From contig NZ_VKKX01000011.1 in the NCBI RefSeq assembly GCF_008271655.1, forward strand, positions 372,001 through 436,000: a stretch of 64,000 nt of DNA. Reading direction: 5' to 3'. This document shows positions 8,138 through 16,630 of this stretch, in pieces. Both the position numbers and the translations under genes were made by a program. Origin of the DNA: Gemmobacter caeruleus (GTDB taxonomy: Bacteria > Pseudomonadota > Alphaproteobacteria > Rhodobacterales > Rhodobacteraceae). Below the pieces are notes generated by a model. The model did not search any database, had not been told where the DNA came from, and saw only the letters and a list, made by a program, of their open reading frames with translations. Each line of letters begins with the position of its first letter. The stretch's first letter is position 1.

Positions 8138-8869
8138 TTAGACATGCTGGGCGCCATTGACCTCGATCTCGGCGCCCGAAATGTAGCTGGCCTGATCCGA
8201 ACAGAGGAACCAGATCGCGTCGGCCACTTCGCGCGGTTGGCCGAGGCGGCGCATCGGCAGGCCCTCCACGATCTTTTCGGTGCCGGGCGACAGGATCGAG
8301 GTCTCGATCTCGCCCGGGGCGATGGCGTTGACGCGCACGCCGAGCGGGCCGAAATCATGGGCCATTTCGCGGGTCAGCGCGGCCAGTGCGGCCTTGGAGG
8401 TGGCATAGGCGGCGCCGGCAAAGGGGTGAACCCGGCTGCCCGCGATCGAAGTCACGTTGACCACCGCGCCCCGCGCGGCCGACAGTTCGTCCTTCAGCCC
8501 GCGCGCCAGCACGATCGAGGCAAAGAAGTTCACATGGAAGACATGGCCCCAGGTCCGCAGATCGGTTTCCAGCGTGTTCAGCCGTGCACCGCCCGGCCCC
8601 TTGGGGCTGATCCCGGCATTGTTGACCAGTGCATCAAGGCGCCCGCCGATCCGGGCCTTGATCGAGGCGATGGCGGCGATGGTGGCATCGGGCGAGGCGA
8701 GGTCGATCTGGATATGGCTCGCTTCGCCGCCAGGCCAGGGGCAGCGCGGGTCGAAGGGCTGGCGCGAACAGGTCAGCACGCGCCAGCCCTCGGCGCCAAA
8801 GCGTTTGACCGTGGCATGGCCGATGCCCCGGCTGGCCCCGGTCAGCACCATCACCTTCTGTTCGCTCAT
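8138..8869 (-). CDS. Short-chain dehydrogenase/reductase (SDR)
   Basis: NAD(P)-dependent oxidoreductase of unknown substrate. The Rossmann motif TGASRGIG (about residues 11-18), NNAG near 83, and the catalytic serine plus YATSK (YxxxK) near 145 are all present, as in classical SDRs. The length of 243 residues is typical. The start is set at 8869 ([13 protein letters not shown]) because the fold begins there; an upstream in-frame start would add 17 residues of non-domain sequence. It is transcribed divergently from argB, 106 bases apart, and converges on rarA. Confidence 0.88.
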   Translation of the reverse strand: MSEQKVMVLTGASRGIGHATVKRFGAEGWRVLTCSRQPFDPRCPWPGGEASHIQIDLASPDATIAAIASIKARIGGRLDALVNNAGISPKGPGGARLNTLETDLRTWGHVFHVNFFASIVLARGLKDELSAARGAVVNVTSIAGSRVHPFAGAAYATSKAALAALTREMAHDFGPLGVRVNAIAPGEIETSILSPGTEKIVEGLPMRRLGQPREVADAIWFLCSDQASYISGAEIEVNGAQHV

Positions 8870-8975
8870 CGCAGCCTCCGCGCTTTGCCGCCACCCTACG
8901 CGGCGCGAGGGGATTTGCAAGCTTGGCAGGGCCGCGCAAAGGCGTTACCAAAAGCGCGACATCCGAGGGCCCATC

Positions 8976-9875
8976 ATGAAAAAGCAGATGCGCAGCATGC
9001 AAGATTCCATCGCCACCGCGAAAACCCTGTCCGAGGCCTTGCCCTATCTGCAACGCTATTCCGGTGCCGTGGTCGTCGTGAAATTCGGCGGCAATGCCAT
9101 GGGCGACGATGATGCCATGGCCGAGTTCGCCCGCGACATCGTGCTGATGCGGCAGGTTGGGGTGAACCCGGTCGTGGTGCATGGCGGCGGGCCGATGATC
9201 AACGACATGCTCAACAAGCTGGGCATCAAGTCGGAATTCGTGCGCGGCAAGCGGGTCACCGACAAGGCCACGGTCGAGGTGGTGGAGATGATCCTGTCGG
9301 GTCTCGTGAACAAGCGGATCGTGCAGGCGATCAACGATCAGGGCGGTCGGGCGGTCGGGATCTCGGGCAAGGATGACGATCTGATGGTCTGCGTGGCCGA
9401 TGACCCGGAGCTGGGTTTCGTCGGCAAGCCGGTGGAGATGAACGTGCAGGTGCTGCGCGATCTCTATAATGCCGGGATCATCCCCGTGGTGGCGCCGGTG
9501 GCGACCGGGATGGAGGATAACGAGACCTTCAACGTTAATGGCGACACTGCCGCGGGGGCGATTGCCGGCGCATTGCAGGCCGATCGTCTGTTGCTGCTGA
9601 CCGATGTGTCGGGGGTGAAGAATGCCGCGGGTGAGGTGATGACGCAGATCACCCCCGAGGAGGTGCGCCAGATGACCGCCGATGGCGTGATCGCCGGCGG
9701 CATGATTCCCAAGACCGAGACCGCGCTGCTGGCGCTGGATCAGGGCGTGCGGGCGGTGACCATTCTGGACGGGCGGTTGCCGAATGCCTGTCTGTTGGAG
9801 CTGTTTACCGATCACGGTGCGGGCAGCCAGATCCGTTCGACCGTGCCGCGGGTGACCCCCCGGGTTCGGCGCTGA
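8976..9875 (+). CDS. argB: Acetylglutamate kinase
   Basis: Second step of arginine synthesis: phosphorylates N-acetylglutamate. Visible are the glycine-rich VVKFGGNAM (about residues 34-42) and VVHGGGPMI (about 67-75), [15 protein letters not shown] for nucleotide and substrate binding, and [11 protein letters not shown] near 250. The length is 299 residues. The ATG at 8976 is taken as the start; ATGs 4 and 7 codons later are alternatives. In related genomes I recall argB sitting next to engB; here it stands beside an SDR and an Fe-S protein gene instead. Confidence 0.96.
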   Translation: MKKQMRSMQDSIATAKTLSEALPYLQRYSGAVVVVKFGGNAMGDDDAMAEFARDIVLMRQVGVNPVVVHGGGPMINDMLNKLGIKSEFVRGKRVTDKATVEVVEMILSGLVNKRIVQAINDQGGRAVGISGKDDDLMVCVADDPELGFVGKPVEMNVQVLRDLYNAGIIPVVAPVATGMEDNETFNVNGDTAAGAIAGALQADRLLLLTDVSGVKNAAGEVMTQITPEEVRQMTADGVIAGGMIPKTETALLALDQGVRAVTILDGRLPNACLLELFTDHGAGSQIRSTVPRVTPRVRR

Positions 9876-9901
9876 TCGAAGGGCGGCGTTGCGGCGCGGG
9901 C

Positions 9902-9937
9902 GGACGCCTCCGGCGGGAGTATTTGGCAAGGAGCAAG
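9902..9937 (+). repeat. Intergenic repeat element supplying the downstream ribosome site
   Basis: This copy of the GAGTATTTGG element begins with a stretch (9902-9926) identical over 25 bases to 38578-38602. Its AAGGAG at 9928-9933 lies 6 bases before the ATG at 9940. The repeat therefore appears to provide the Shine-Dalgarno sequence of the next gene. The CTCC-GGCG-GGAG part can form a small hairpin. Confidence 0.7.
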
Positions 9938-9939
9938 CC

Positions 9940-10596
9940 ATGACCGTGACGCTGGAGACCATCGCCACGCGGCTGGCGGCAGAGCGACTGGAGATTCTGG
10001 GCGGGTTTCACCCCGAGGCGGAGGAACCCGGCCTGCCGCCCGGCACGCAGACGATGCTGTTGCTCGGGCCGGCGGAGCCGGGCTATTGGCGGCATCTGAC
10101 TGCGGGGCCCGAATGGCAGGATGGCGAGGCCGATCCGGTGGACCGCTGGTCGCGCCGGGTGATCGGGCGGCTGGCCTGCGATCTGGGGGCCAAGGCGCTG
10201 TTTCCCTTTGGCGGGCCGCCCTGGCATCCGTTCTATCAATGGGCGTTGCGCAGCGGCGCGGTCTGGGACAGCCCGGTGCGGCTGCTGGTCCATGCGGGGC
10301 AGGGGCTTCTGGTCAGTTTTCGGGGCGCGCTCGCGTTGCGGGTGCGGCTGGACCTGCCGCCGCCACCGGCGCGCCCTTGTGACAGTTGCGACGCACCCTG
10401 CCTCAGCGCCTGCCCGGCCGGCGCCCTGACCGGGGCCGGCTATGACCTGCCTGCCTGTCACGCGCTGCTCGATCAACCCGGGGGCCGCGACTGCATGGAA
10501 GGGGGCTGTCTTGTGCGTCGCGCTTGCCCGCGATCCCGCCTCTATGCAAGACTGCCGGAACATTCCGCCTATCACATGAGGCAGTTCCACAAATGA
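9940..10596 (+). CDS. Putative 4Fe-4S ferredoxin-like protein, QueG-like cluster region
   Basis: Function unknown. The C-terminal third carries CDSCDAPCLSACP (about residues 147-159), a CxxCxxxCxxxCP pattern, and a second set in DCMEGGCLVRRACP (about 184-197). Together these give enough cysteines for two 4Fe-4S clusters arranged as in QueG or 8-iron ferredoxin domains. The N-terminal ~140 residues show no cofactor motif I recognise. The length is 218 residues. The start at 9940 follows AAGGAG. It overlaps the SixA-like gene by 4 bases (ATGA), so the two are probably co-translated. Confidence 0.7.
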   Translation: MTVTLETIATRLAAERLEILGGFHPEAEEPGLPPGTQTMLLLGPAEPGYWRHLTAGPEWQDGEADPVDRWSRRVIGRLACDLGAKALFPFGGPPWHPFYQWALRSGAVWDSPVRLLVHAGQGLLVSFRGALALRVRLDLPPPPARPCDSCDAPCLSACPAGALTGAGYDLPACHALLDQPGGRDCMEGGCLVRRACPRSRLYARLPEHSAYHMRQFHK

Positions 10597-11099
10597 CCCT
10601 GCGGCTGATCCTGACCCGCCACGCAAAATCCAGCTGGGACGACCCGCTGATGAGCGACCATGACCGCCCTCTGAACGAGCGGGGCAAGGCCGCCGCCGCC
10701 GATCTGGGGGAATGGCTGGCCTCGCGCGGCTATGTGCCGGAGCAGGTTCTGTGTTCCGATGCGCTGCGCACGCGCAAGACCTGGTCGGGAATTGCGCCAG
10801 CCCTGCCGGGGACGCCGATCGTCGATCTGAAGCCGACGCTGTATCATGCCGGGCCGGATGTGATGCTTGCGGTGTTGCGCCATGCGACGGCGCCGACGGT
10901 GATGATCATCGGCCACAATCCCGGCATCGCCGAATTCGCCAGCCGGATCGTGGCTCGGGCGCCGGCCAATGCGGATTTCCACCGCTATCCGACCGGCGCG
11001 ACGCTGGTCTGCGACTTTGCGGTCGAAAGCTGGGCCGAGGTCGGTTGGGGCACGGGATCGGTGGATGATTTCATCGTGCCGCGCGAATTGGCGGTGTGA
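10593..11099 (+). CDS. SixA-like histidine phosphatase
   Basis: Histidine phosphatase superfamily (phosphoglycerate-mutase fold). The catalytic loop LTRHAKSSWDD near the N-terminus replaces RHG with RHA, as in SixA proteins, and the second conserved histidine is in IIGHNPGIAEFA (about residues 108-119). SixA removes phosphate from phosphohistidine in signalling proteins; the target here is unknown. The length is 168 residues. The ATG overlaps the stop of the Fe-S gene. A bidirectional terminator follows directly after its stop. Confidence 0.82.
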   Translation: MTLRLILTRHAKSSWDDPLMSDHDRPLNERGKAAAADLGEWLASRGYVPEQVLCSDALRTRKTWSGIAPALPGTPIVDLKPTLYHAGPDVMLAVLRHATAPTVMIIGHNPGIAEFASRIVARAPANADFHRYPTGATLVCDFAVESWAEVGWGTGSVDDFIVPRELAV

Positions 11100-11103
11100 C
11101 AGC

Positions 11104-11132
11104 AAAAAGGCGCCCCCCGGGGCGCCTTTTTT
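11104..11132. terminator. Bidirectional terminator between sixA-like gene and bztD
   Basis: GGCGCCCC and GGGGCGCC (within 11109-11126) form a perfect 8-bp stem, with AAAAA before and TTTTTT after. It can terminate the plus-strand phosphatase gene and the minus-strand bztABCD operon. Confidence 0.88.
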
Positions 11133-11153
11133 CGGGTTTTCGACGAAAACCCG
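11133..11153. repeat. TTCGACGAA-centred palindromic hairpin
   Basis: A perfect inverted repeat with arms CGGGTTTTCG and CGAAAACCCG around a single A, directly after the terminator. The same TTCG(A/T)CGAA centre with different outer stems recurs at 46025-46047, 60505-60527 and 60530-60552. Confidence 0.75.
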
Positions 11154-11170
11154 GGGGGCGAACCCCGGGA

Positions 11171-11950
11171 TCAGTGCCCCAGGATCTGGCTCAGGAACAG
11201 TTTGGTCCGTTCCGATTGCGGGTTGTTGAAGAACTCGCGCGGTTCGTTCTGTTCGACGATCTGGCCCTTGTCCATGAAGATCACGCGGTTCGCGACGGCC
11301 TGGGCAAAACCCATTTCATGCGTCACGCAGAGCATGGTCATCCCTTCCTCCGCCAGTTCGATCATGGTGTCGAGCACCTCCTTGATCATCTCGGGGTCGA
11401 GCGCCGAGGTCGGTTCGTCGAACAGCATGATGCGCGGCTTCATGCAGAGCGAGCGGGCGATGGCCACACGCTGCTGCTGGCCGCCCGACAGCTGGCCCGG
11501 GTATTTATGGGCCTGGTCGGGGATCTTGACCTTGGAGAGGAAGTGCATCGCGGTTTCCTCGGCCTCGCGTTTCGGGATCTTGCGGACCCAGATCGGTGCG
11601 AGGGTGCAGTTTTCCAGGATCGTCAGATGCGGGAACAGGTTGAAGTGCTGGAACACCATGCCGACCTCGGAGCGCACCTTGTCGATGTTCTTCAGGTCAT
11701 TGGTCAGCTCGGTCCCGTCCACGACGATCTGGCCGGCCTGATGTTCCTCCAGCCGATTGATGCAGCGGATCAGCGTCGATTTGCCCGACCCCGAAGGGCC
11801 GCAGATCACGATGCGTTCGCCCTTGTAGACGGTCATGTTCACATCGCGCAGCACATGGAACTGACCATACCACTTGTTCATGTTGTTGATCTGGATGGCG
11901 ACCTCGTCCGAGACCATCATCTTGCTGCGGTCGATTGCTTGTTCGGCCAT
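11171..11950 (-). CDS. bztD: Polar amino-acid ABC transporter, ATP-binding protein (BztD/AapP type)
   Basis: Energises uptake of glutamate, glutamine, aspartate and asparagine in the family. Walker [10 protein letters not shown] (about residues 51-59), Q-loop [11 protein letters not shown], signature LSGGQQQR and Walker [13 protein letters not shown] are intact. The length of 259 residues is typical. It is the last gene of bztABCD on the minus strand, 12 bases after bztC, and ends at a bidirectional terminator. The symbol follows the Rhodobacter operon; AapP is the rhizobial equivalent. Confidence 0.94.
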   Translation of the reverse strand: MAEQAIDRSKMMVSDEVAIQINNMNKWYGQFHVLRDVNMTVYKGERIVICGPSGSGKSTLIRCINRLEEHQAGQIVVDGTELTNDLKNIDKVRSEVGMVFQHFNLFPHLTILENCTLAPIWVRKIPKREAEETAMHFLSKVKIPDQAHKYPGQLSGGQQQRVAIARSLCMKPRIMLFDEPTSALDPEMIKEVLDTMIELAEEGMTMLCVTHEMGFAQAVANRVIFMDKGQIVEQNEPREFFNNPQSERTKLFLSQILGH

Positions 11951-11962
11951 GACTGTGGCTCC

Positions 11963-13270
11963 TTAACGGTGGTCGGTCTTCAGCTTGCGTTCGAGCCACA
12001 TGGAGTAGCGCGACATGCCGAAGCAGATGAGGAAGAAGATGACGCCGGCAAAGATGTAGGGCTCCCAGTAGATGCCCTTCCAGTTGATGTCGGCGCGCAC
12101 GACGGCGGTGATGCCCTTGAGCGGATCCTGCAAGCCGACAAAGGCGACCAGCGTGGTATCCTTGAACAGTCCGATGAAGGACGACACGATGCCGGGGATC
12201 GAGATCTTGAGCGCCTGCGGCATGATGATCAGCCGCTGCGCCTGCCAGTAATCGAGCCCGAGCGCATCCGCCGCCTCATACTGGCCGCGCGGCAGGGCCG
12301 CGAGGCCGCCCCGGATCACCTCGGCGATATAGGCCGCGGCGAACAGGGTCACCAGGATGATGACGCGCAGGATGATGTCGAAATTCGTCTCGGGCGGCAG
12401 GAAGTATTGCAGCAGGAGCGAGGCGGTGAACAGCAGCGTGATCAGCGGCACGCCGCGGATGAACTCGATGAAGCCCACCGACAGGGTGCGCACCAGCATC
12501 ATGTCCGACTTGCGGCCAAGTGCCAGCAGGATGCCCATCGGCAGCGACGCGGCAATGGCGGTGACGCCGATCACGATCGACAGCAGGAAGCCGCCGAACT
12601 GGTCGCTGTCGACGCTGCGCAGGCCGACCGGCAGCACCGAATGGATCGCGGCGCTGAGCGGGGTCTGCACCAGGAGCCACCAGGCCGCCGCGGCTACCAG
12701 GCCAAGACCGGCCGAAACCGGCACGCCCAGACCCGAGACCAGCAGCCGGAACACCAGCGCGAACAGGCCAAAGCCCATCAGCACCACCACCGGCGCCCAG
12801 ATCGTGCCCCCCCAGAGCAGCCAGTAGCAGACAAAGGGATAAAGCGCGGTGAACCACATCATCTGCCGCGGCAGCGACTGATAGAGGATCGGCGCGATGG
12901 CCACCAGCATCAGCACGAAGGCCAGCGTCGGGCGCCAGTAGAGGTCCATCGGGTAGAAGCCGAAGACATATTGGTGCCAGCGTTCGCGCACCATGGCCCA
13001 GCAGGCGCCGGTTGCATCCGGTCCCCAGGTCGCGGTGATGATTTCGCGGCATTCGGTCAGCGAATTGGCGTTCCAGACGCCATGCAGCAGCCAGGGCACC
13101 ATATGCGAGGCCAGCCACAGGATGACGACCAGCCCGATCAGGCTGAGCGCCGTGTTCATCGGGCCGGAGAACAGGTTCTCGCGTGCCCAGAGGATGATGC
13201 CGCGCTGCCCGGCGGGGGGCTCGCGCTGTTCCAGCATGTCCGTGCGGACAAAGGGAGTGAACTCGGTCAT
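11963..13270 (-). CDS. bztC: Polar amino-acid ABC transporter permease (BztC/AapM type)
   Basis: Inner-membrane permease subunit. The length of 435 residues is characteristic of the enlarged Bzt/Aap permeases, which have extra N-terminal membrane segments before the transport domain. The permease coupling motif appears as EVIRGGLAALPRGQYEAADALGL (quoted in parts: EVIRGGLAAL, then GQYEAADALGL, about residues 315-337), where the ATPase docks. Several strong hydrophobic segments are visible, starting near residue 37. The start at 13270 lies one base after the stop of bztB, indicating tight coupling. Confidence 0.93.
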   Translation of the reverse strand: MTEFTPFVRTDMLEQREPPAGQRGIILWARENLFSGPMNTALSLIGLVVILWLASHMVPWLLHGVWNANSLTECREIITATWGPDATGACWAMVRERWHQYVFGFYPMDLYWRPTLAFVLMLVAIAPILYQSLPRQMMWFTALYPFVCYWLLWGGTIWAPVVVLMGFGLFALVFRLLVSGLGVPVSAGLGLVAAAAWWLLVQTPLSAAIHSVLPVGLRSVDSDQFGGFLLSIVIGVTAIAASLPMGILLALGRKSDMMLVRTLSVGFIEFIRGVPLITLLFTASLLLQYFLPPETNFDIILRVIILVTLFAAAYIAEVIRGGLAALPRGQYEAADALGLDYWQAQRLIIMPQALKISIPGIVSSFIGLFKDTTLVAFVGLQDPLKGITAVVRADINWKGIYWEPYIFAGVIFFLICFGMSRYSMWLERKLKTDHR

Positions 13271-13271
13271 C

Positions 13272-14549
13272 TCAACGCTCCTTCAGCTTCACGGCGCGGT
13301 TGAACAGGTTCATCAGCGACGAGATGAGCAGGCTGATCGTGAGATAGATCGCCATCATCAGCAGCATGCATTCCAGCTCCTTGCCGGTCTGGTTCAGCGT
13401 GATGCCGCCCAGCGTGCCGCGCAGGTCCATGTAGGACACCGCGATGGCCAGCGAGGTGTTCTTGGTCAGGTTCAGATATTGCGAGATCAGCGGCGGGATG
13501 ATCACCCGCAGCGCCTGCGGCAGGATCACCAGGCTCATGGTGCGGCCCGGGCGCAGGCCCAGGGCGGCGGCGGCCTCGTGCTGGCCGCGCGAAATCGCCA
13601 TGATGCCGGCGCGCACGATTTCCGCGATGAAGGCCGCGGTATAGAGCGCCAGCGCCAGTGTCAGCGCGGTGAAGGAATGCAACAGCTCCATCCCGCCGCG
13701 GAAGTTGAACTTGGTCATCACCGGATAATCGAGGTGAAAGCCAAGTGCGAACAACAGAGCCGCCGAAGGGATCAGCAGGATCGCGAGGCTTTTCCACCAG
13801 GTCACCGGGCGGCGGCCGGTCTGTTCCTGCACGCGTCGCGCATTGCTGCGCAGCAGGTGATTGGCATAGATGCTGGCGCCGAATACGATCAGGAAGGCCA
13901 GCACATTGCTGTTGAGCGACAGGCCCAGGAATTCCAGCCGCGGCAGGCCATGTTCCACCAGCGGGGCGGGCAGGTTCATGCTGCGATTGGTGATGGCGAC
14001 GCTGCCGTTGAACAGCATATGCGCCTTGGGCTGTTCGCCCGCGGCCTGCATCGCCTCGGTCACACGGAAATCCGACGGCGCGGGCGTGGTCTCGGACAGG
14101 ACGGTCGAGGCCAGCAGGATCCACAGCAGCACCGGCACGTTGCGGAACACCTCGACATAGACCGTCATCAGACGGCTGACGAGCCAGTTCTTCGACAGGC
14201 GCAGCACGCCGATGAACACCCCCAGAAAGGTGGCGATGATGCAGCCGACAAAGGCCGAAAGCAGCGTGTTCAGCAGCCCGACCATGGCGGCGCGCATATG
14301 CGTGCTGTCATTGGTATACGGGATGAGCGTCTGGTTGATGTCATAGCCCGCGCGCGACCAGAGAAAGCCGAAATCGAAGGTGCGATCCTTCGCGGCGAGG
14401 TTTTCGATCGTGTTGTTCACGAGCCACGACAGAAACGCGAGAAACAGCACCAGCACGATCACCTGGATCGTGATGGACCTGTAGCGCGTATCGTAAATAA
14501 GCATTCCCAGCCGAAAGGAATCTTTCGGCGTGTCTTGGACAAAAGCCAT
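13272..14549 (-). CDS. bztB: Polar amino-acid ABC transporter permease (BztB/AapQ type)
   Basis: Partner permease of BztC in the inner membrane. The length of 425 residues is similar to BztB/AapQ. It starts with a cytoplasmic N-terminus followed by a hydrophobic segment ITIQVIVLVLFLAFLSWLV, and carries the coupling motif EIVRAGIMAISRGQHEAAAA with ALGLRPGR in the C-terminal half (about residues 310-340). It lies between bztA and bztC; the bztA-bztB spacer holds an 11-bp perfect hairpin that may lower permease expression relative to the binding protein. Confidence 0.93.
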   Translation of the reverse strand: MAFVQDTPKDSFRLGMLIYDTRYRSITIQVIVLVLFLAFLSWLVNNTIENLAAKDRTFDFGFLWSRAGYDINQTLIPYTNDSTHMRAAMVGLLNTLLSAFVGCIIATFLGVFIGVLRLSKNWLVSRLMTVYVEVFRNVPVLLWILLASTVLSETTPAPSDFRVTEAMQAAGEQPKAHMLFNGSVAITNRSMNLPAPLVEHGLPRLEFLGLSLNSNVLAFLIVFGASIYANHLLRSNARRVQEQTGRRPVTWWKSLAILLIPSAALLFALGFHLDYPVMTKFNFRGGMELLHSFTALTLALALYTAAFIAEIVRAGIMAISRGQHEAAAALGLRPGRTMSLVILPQALRVIIPPLISQYLNLTKNTSLAIAVSYMDLRGTLGGITLNQTGKELECMLLMMAIYLTISLLISSLMNLFNRAVKLKER

Positions 14550-14624
14550 GTGAGTGTACCCCCTGATCCTGCCCTGCCCATTCTGTCGGGGCTTTCATCG
14601 GGACAGGATGTCAGTCCTTATGTG

Positions 14625-14650
14625 GACAGGGGCGCGATTGCGCCCCTGTC
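14625..14650 (-). other. Stable hairpin in the bztA-bztB spacer
   Basis: GACAGGGGCGC (14625-14635) pairs perfectly over 11 bp with 14640-14650 around GATT. No T-run follows on the minus strand, so readthrough into the permease genes is expected. Hairpins at this position in binding-protein operons commonly protect the upstream mRNA. Confidence 0.6.
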
Positions 14651-14664
14651 GGTTTCCATCCGTC

Positions 14665-15681
14665 TCAGCGGAACGGCGGCGCGTATTGCAGACCGCCCTG
14701 GGTCCACAGTGCGTTCAGGCCGCGGGCCAGCTTGATCGGGGTGGCCGAGCCGATATTGGCCTCGAAGATCTCGCCATAGTTGCCCGAGGCGGCAATGGCG
14801 CGCTTGCCCCATTCCTTGTCGAGCCCCAGCATCGCGCCCAGATCGCCTTCGGTGCCCAGCAGGCGCTTGATCTCGGGGTTGGTGGTGGTCGAGGCCATTT
14901 CCTCGATATTGGCCGAGGTCACGCCGTATTCCTCGGCGGCAACCAGCGCGAAATAGGTCCAGCGGACCACATCGCCCCAGACGTTGTCGCCATGGCGGAC
15001 CAGCGGGCCGAGCGGCTCTTTCGAGATGATTTCCGGCAGGATGATGTGATTGTCGGCATCCGGCATGGTCGCGCGCGAGGCGGCGAGGCCCGAGGCATCG
15101 GTGGTATAGGCGTCGCAGGCACCGGCCAGATATTGACGCTGCGCCTCGGTGTCGTCGCCGACATTGACCGGGGTGTAGCTCATGTTGTTGGCCTTGAAGA
15201 AGTCGGCCAGGTTCAGTTCGGTCGTGGTGCCGGTCTGGATGCAGACGGTGGCGCCGTCCAGTTCCTTGGCGGAAGACACGCCGAGGTCTTTCTTCACCAT
15301 GAAGCCCTGGCCGTCATAGTAGTTCACCGCGACGAAGTCGAACTTCAGGTCCACATCGCGCGAGAAGGTCCAGGTGGAGTTGCGGATCAGCACGTCCACT
15401 TCGCCCGAGGCCAGCGCGGTAAAGCGGGTCTCGCCGGTGGTCGGCGCGTATTTCACCTTGGTCGCGTCGCCCAGGACAGCCGCCGCCAGCGCCTTGCACA
15501 GCGACACGTCAAAGCCCTGATAGTTGCCATTGGCATCGGGGGCGCCAAAGCCGGTCAGGCCGACGTTCACACCGCAGTTCAGAACGCCGCGCGCCTTCAC
15601 ATCTTCCAGCGTGCCCGCCCCGGCGATGCCCGCGAACAATGCGGCGGCCGACAGCGTGCCAAGGAATACGGATTTTTTCAT
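14665..15681 (-). CDS. bztA: Polar amino-acid ABC transporter substrate-binding protein (BztA/AapJ type)
   Basis: Periplasmic binding protein that captures the amino acid. The signal peptide is MKKSVFLGTLSAAALFAGIAGA, followed by the family start TLEDVKARGVLNCGVN. The region EVDVLIRNSTWTFSRD and TVCIQTGTTTELNL further mark the BztA/AapJ type. The length is 338 residues. The start at 15681 is supported by GAGG a few bases upstream and by the signal peptide; longer frames upstream are non-coding. It is first in the operon, behind a promoter region with two LacI-like palindromes and a TATAAT. Confidence 0.95.
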   Translation of the reverse strand: MKKSVFLGTLSAAALFAGIAGAGTLEDVKARGVLNCGVNVGLTGFGAPDANGNYQGFDVSLCKALAAAVLGDATKVKYAPTTGETRFTALASGEVDVLIRNSTWTFSRDVDLKFDFVAVNYYDGQGFMVKKDLGVSSAKELDGATVCIQTGTTTELNLADFFKANNMSYTPVNVGDDTEAQRQYLAGACDAYTTDASGLAASRATMPDADNHIILPEIISKEPLGPLVRHGDNVWGDVVRWTYFALVAAEEYGVTSANIEEMASTTTNPEIKRLLGTEGDLGAMLGLDKEWGKRAIAASGNYGEIFEANIGSATPIKLARGLNALWTQGGLQYAPPFR

Positions 15682-15701
15682 GCGTACCTCTTCCTGAGTT
15701 C

Positions 15702-15727
15702 CCGTCCGTTTTCGGACGGCGATTATA
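15702..15727 (-). promoter_or_regulatory. Candidate bztA promoter -10 with symmetric start-site element
   Basis: On the minus strand a perfect TATAAT is present at 15727-15722. Just downstream of it is a symmetric CCGTCCG-TTTT-CGGACGG (15702-15719), covering the expected transcription start. A TTGTCA lies 21 bases upstream of the -10, wider than the usual 16-18, so the -35 is uncertain. Confidence 0.45.
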
Positions 15728-15802
15728 AAATCCCCTGCGCGGGGCGTTTGACAAAGGGGGAAACGCTGGTGGCAGCCCCCCTCAGTGCCGCTCAGTTTCA
15801 TG

Positions 15803-15849
15803 CAAAGCGCTTTGACAGGTCAAGTGAAACCCTTGCGTTAGCGCTAACG
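15803..15849. promoter_or_regulatory. Two LacI-type palindromes upstream of bztA
   Basis: CAAAGCGCTTTG (15803-15814) and CGTTAGCGCTAACG (15836-15849) are perfect palindromes with a central GCGC, their centres 34 bp apart. The form resembles LacI/GalR-family operators. They lie 120-170 bp upstream of the bztA start. The cognate regulator is not in this window. Confidence 0.5.
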
Positions 15850-15925
15850 TCGTGTTCAGGACCGATCTGCCCGCAGCATGGCGCAATTTGCGGATGACTT
15901 GCGCGGCCTTTGGGCAAGATTGTTA

Positions 15926-16630
15926 TCAGCACAATCCGTAGAATCGCGCGGCGTCGTGCAGCGCGGCATGCTTGGCGGCTTCGAGCGCGGCGGCCTCTTC
16001 ATCCTCGCCCCATTGCTCGATCTGCCAATGTTCATCGATTCGGCTCAGCGCAAAGGCTTCGTCCGCGCTCAGCCGGCCCTCGGCCACGGCAAGGCCCAGA
16101 ACCAGCGACCCGGTGATGGCGATCAGGTCATGCAGCGCGGCCAACTGGAAGGGGGTCTGGCGCAGCAGCTCGGCCCGCAGGGCGGCGAGGCTGCCGGGGG
16201 GCTGGGCAATGAACATCACGCCCGCCGTCGCGACCAGCGGCGCGGCAAAGCGCTGGCGCGCCCAATCGAGCAGCGGATCCCAGCCCGCCGCCTGCCGCGC
16301 GATCAGCGCCTCGGGCCCCTCGGCACGATAGCACAGCAGATCGGTGCCCGCATATTCCGCAAGCATTTCAGCGACTTCTTCAAACTGGACGCCGACCTTG
16401 TCGATGGCGGAATTGGCGGCTCGGGTGGCGGGCATGGTTTCGGGCGCCACCACTTTTTCCTGCGCATCCCATTCGGCGGCAACGGCGCGGGCCATGGCTT
16501 CGGTCGGCAGGACAAGCGCGGCCTTGGCCGGGGTCTTGACCGCGCGGCCATCCAGCAACACCGCAAAGCCGCCCTCGACCGGGGCGACAGTGGCGGATTT
16601 CCAGAATCGTTTCGGCTTCCAGTCAGACAT
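15926..16630 (-). CDS. ATP12 family chaperone for F1-ATPase assembly
   Basis: Homologue of mitochondrial Atp12, which helps place the alpha subunit in F1. The protein opens MSDWKPKRFWKSATV and contains GFAVLLDGRAVKTPAKA and a conserved central WDPLLDWA (about residues 125-132). The length of 234 residues matches alphaproteobacterial members. The start at 16630 shares a base with the stop of the upstream pseudouridine synthase gene. It is the last gene of the six-gene minus-strand operon starting at yidC. Confidence 0.9.
   Translation of the reverse strand: MSDWKPKRFWKSATVAPVEGGFAVLLDGRAVKTPAKAALVLPTEAMARAVAAEWDAQEKVVAPETMPATRAANSAIDKVGVQFEEVAEMLAEYAGTDLLCYRAEGPEALIARQAAGWDPLLDWARQRFAAPLVATAGVMFIAQPPGSLAALRAELLRQTPFQLAALHDLIAITGSLVLGLAVAEGRLSADEAFALSRIDEHWQIEQWGEDEEAAALEAAKHAALHDAARFYGLC

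Noticed and set aside
11096-13303. A 735-codon plus-strand frame opposite bztD and bztC
   Set aside because: Antisense shadow of the ABC transporter genes; extremely rich in Asp, His, Gln and Arg with no motif.
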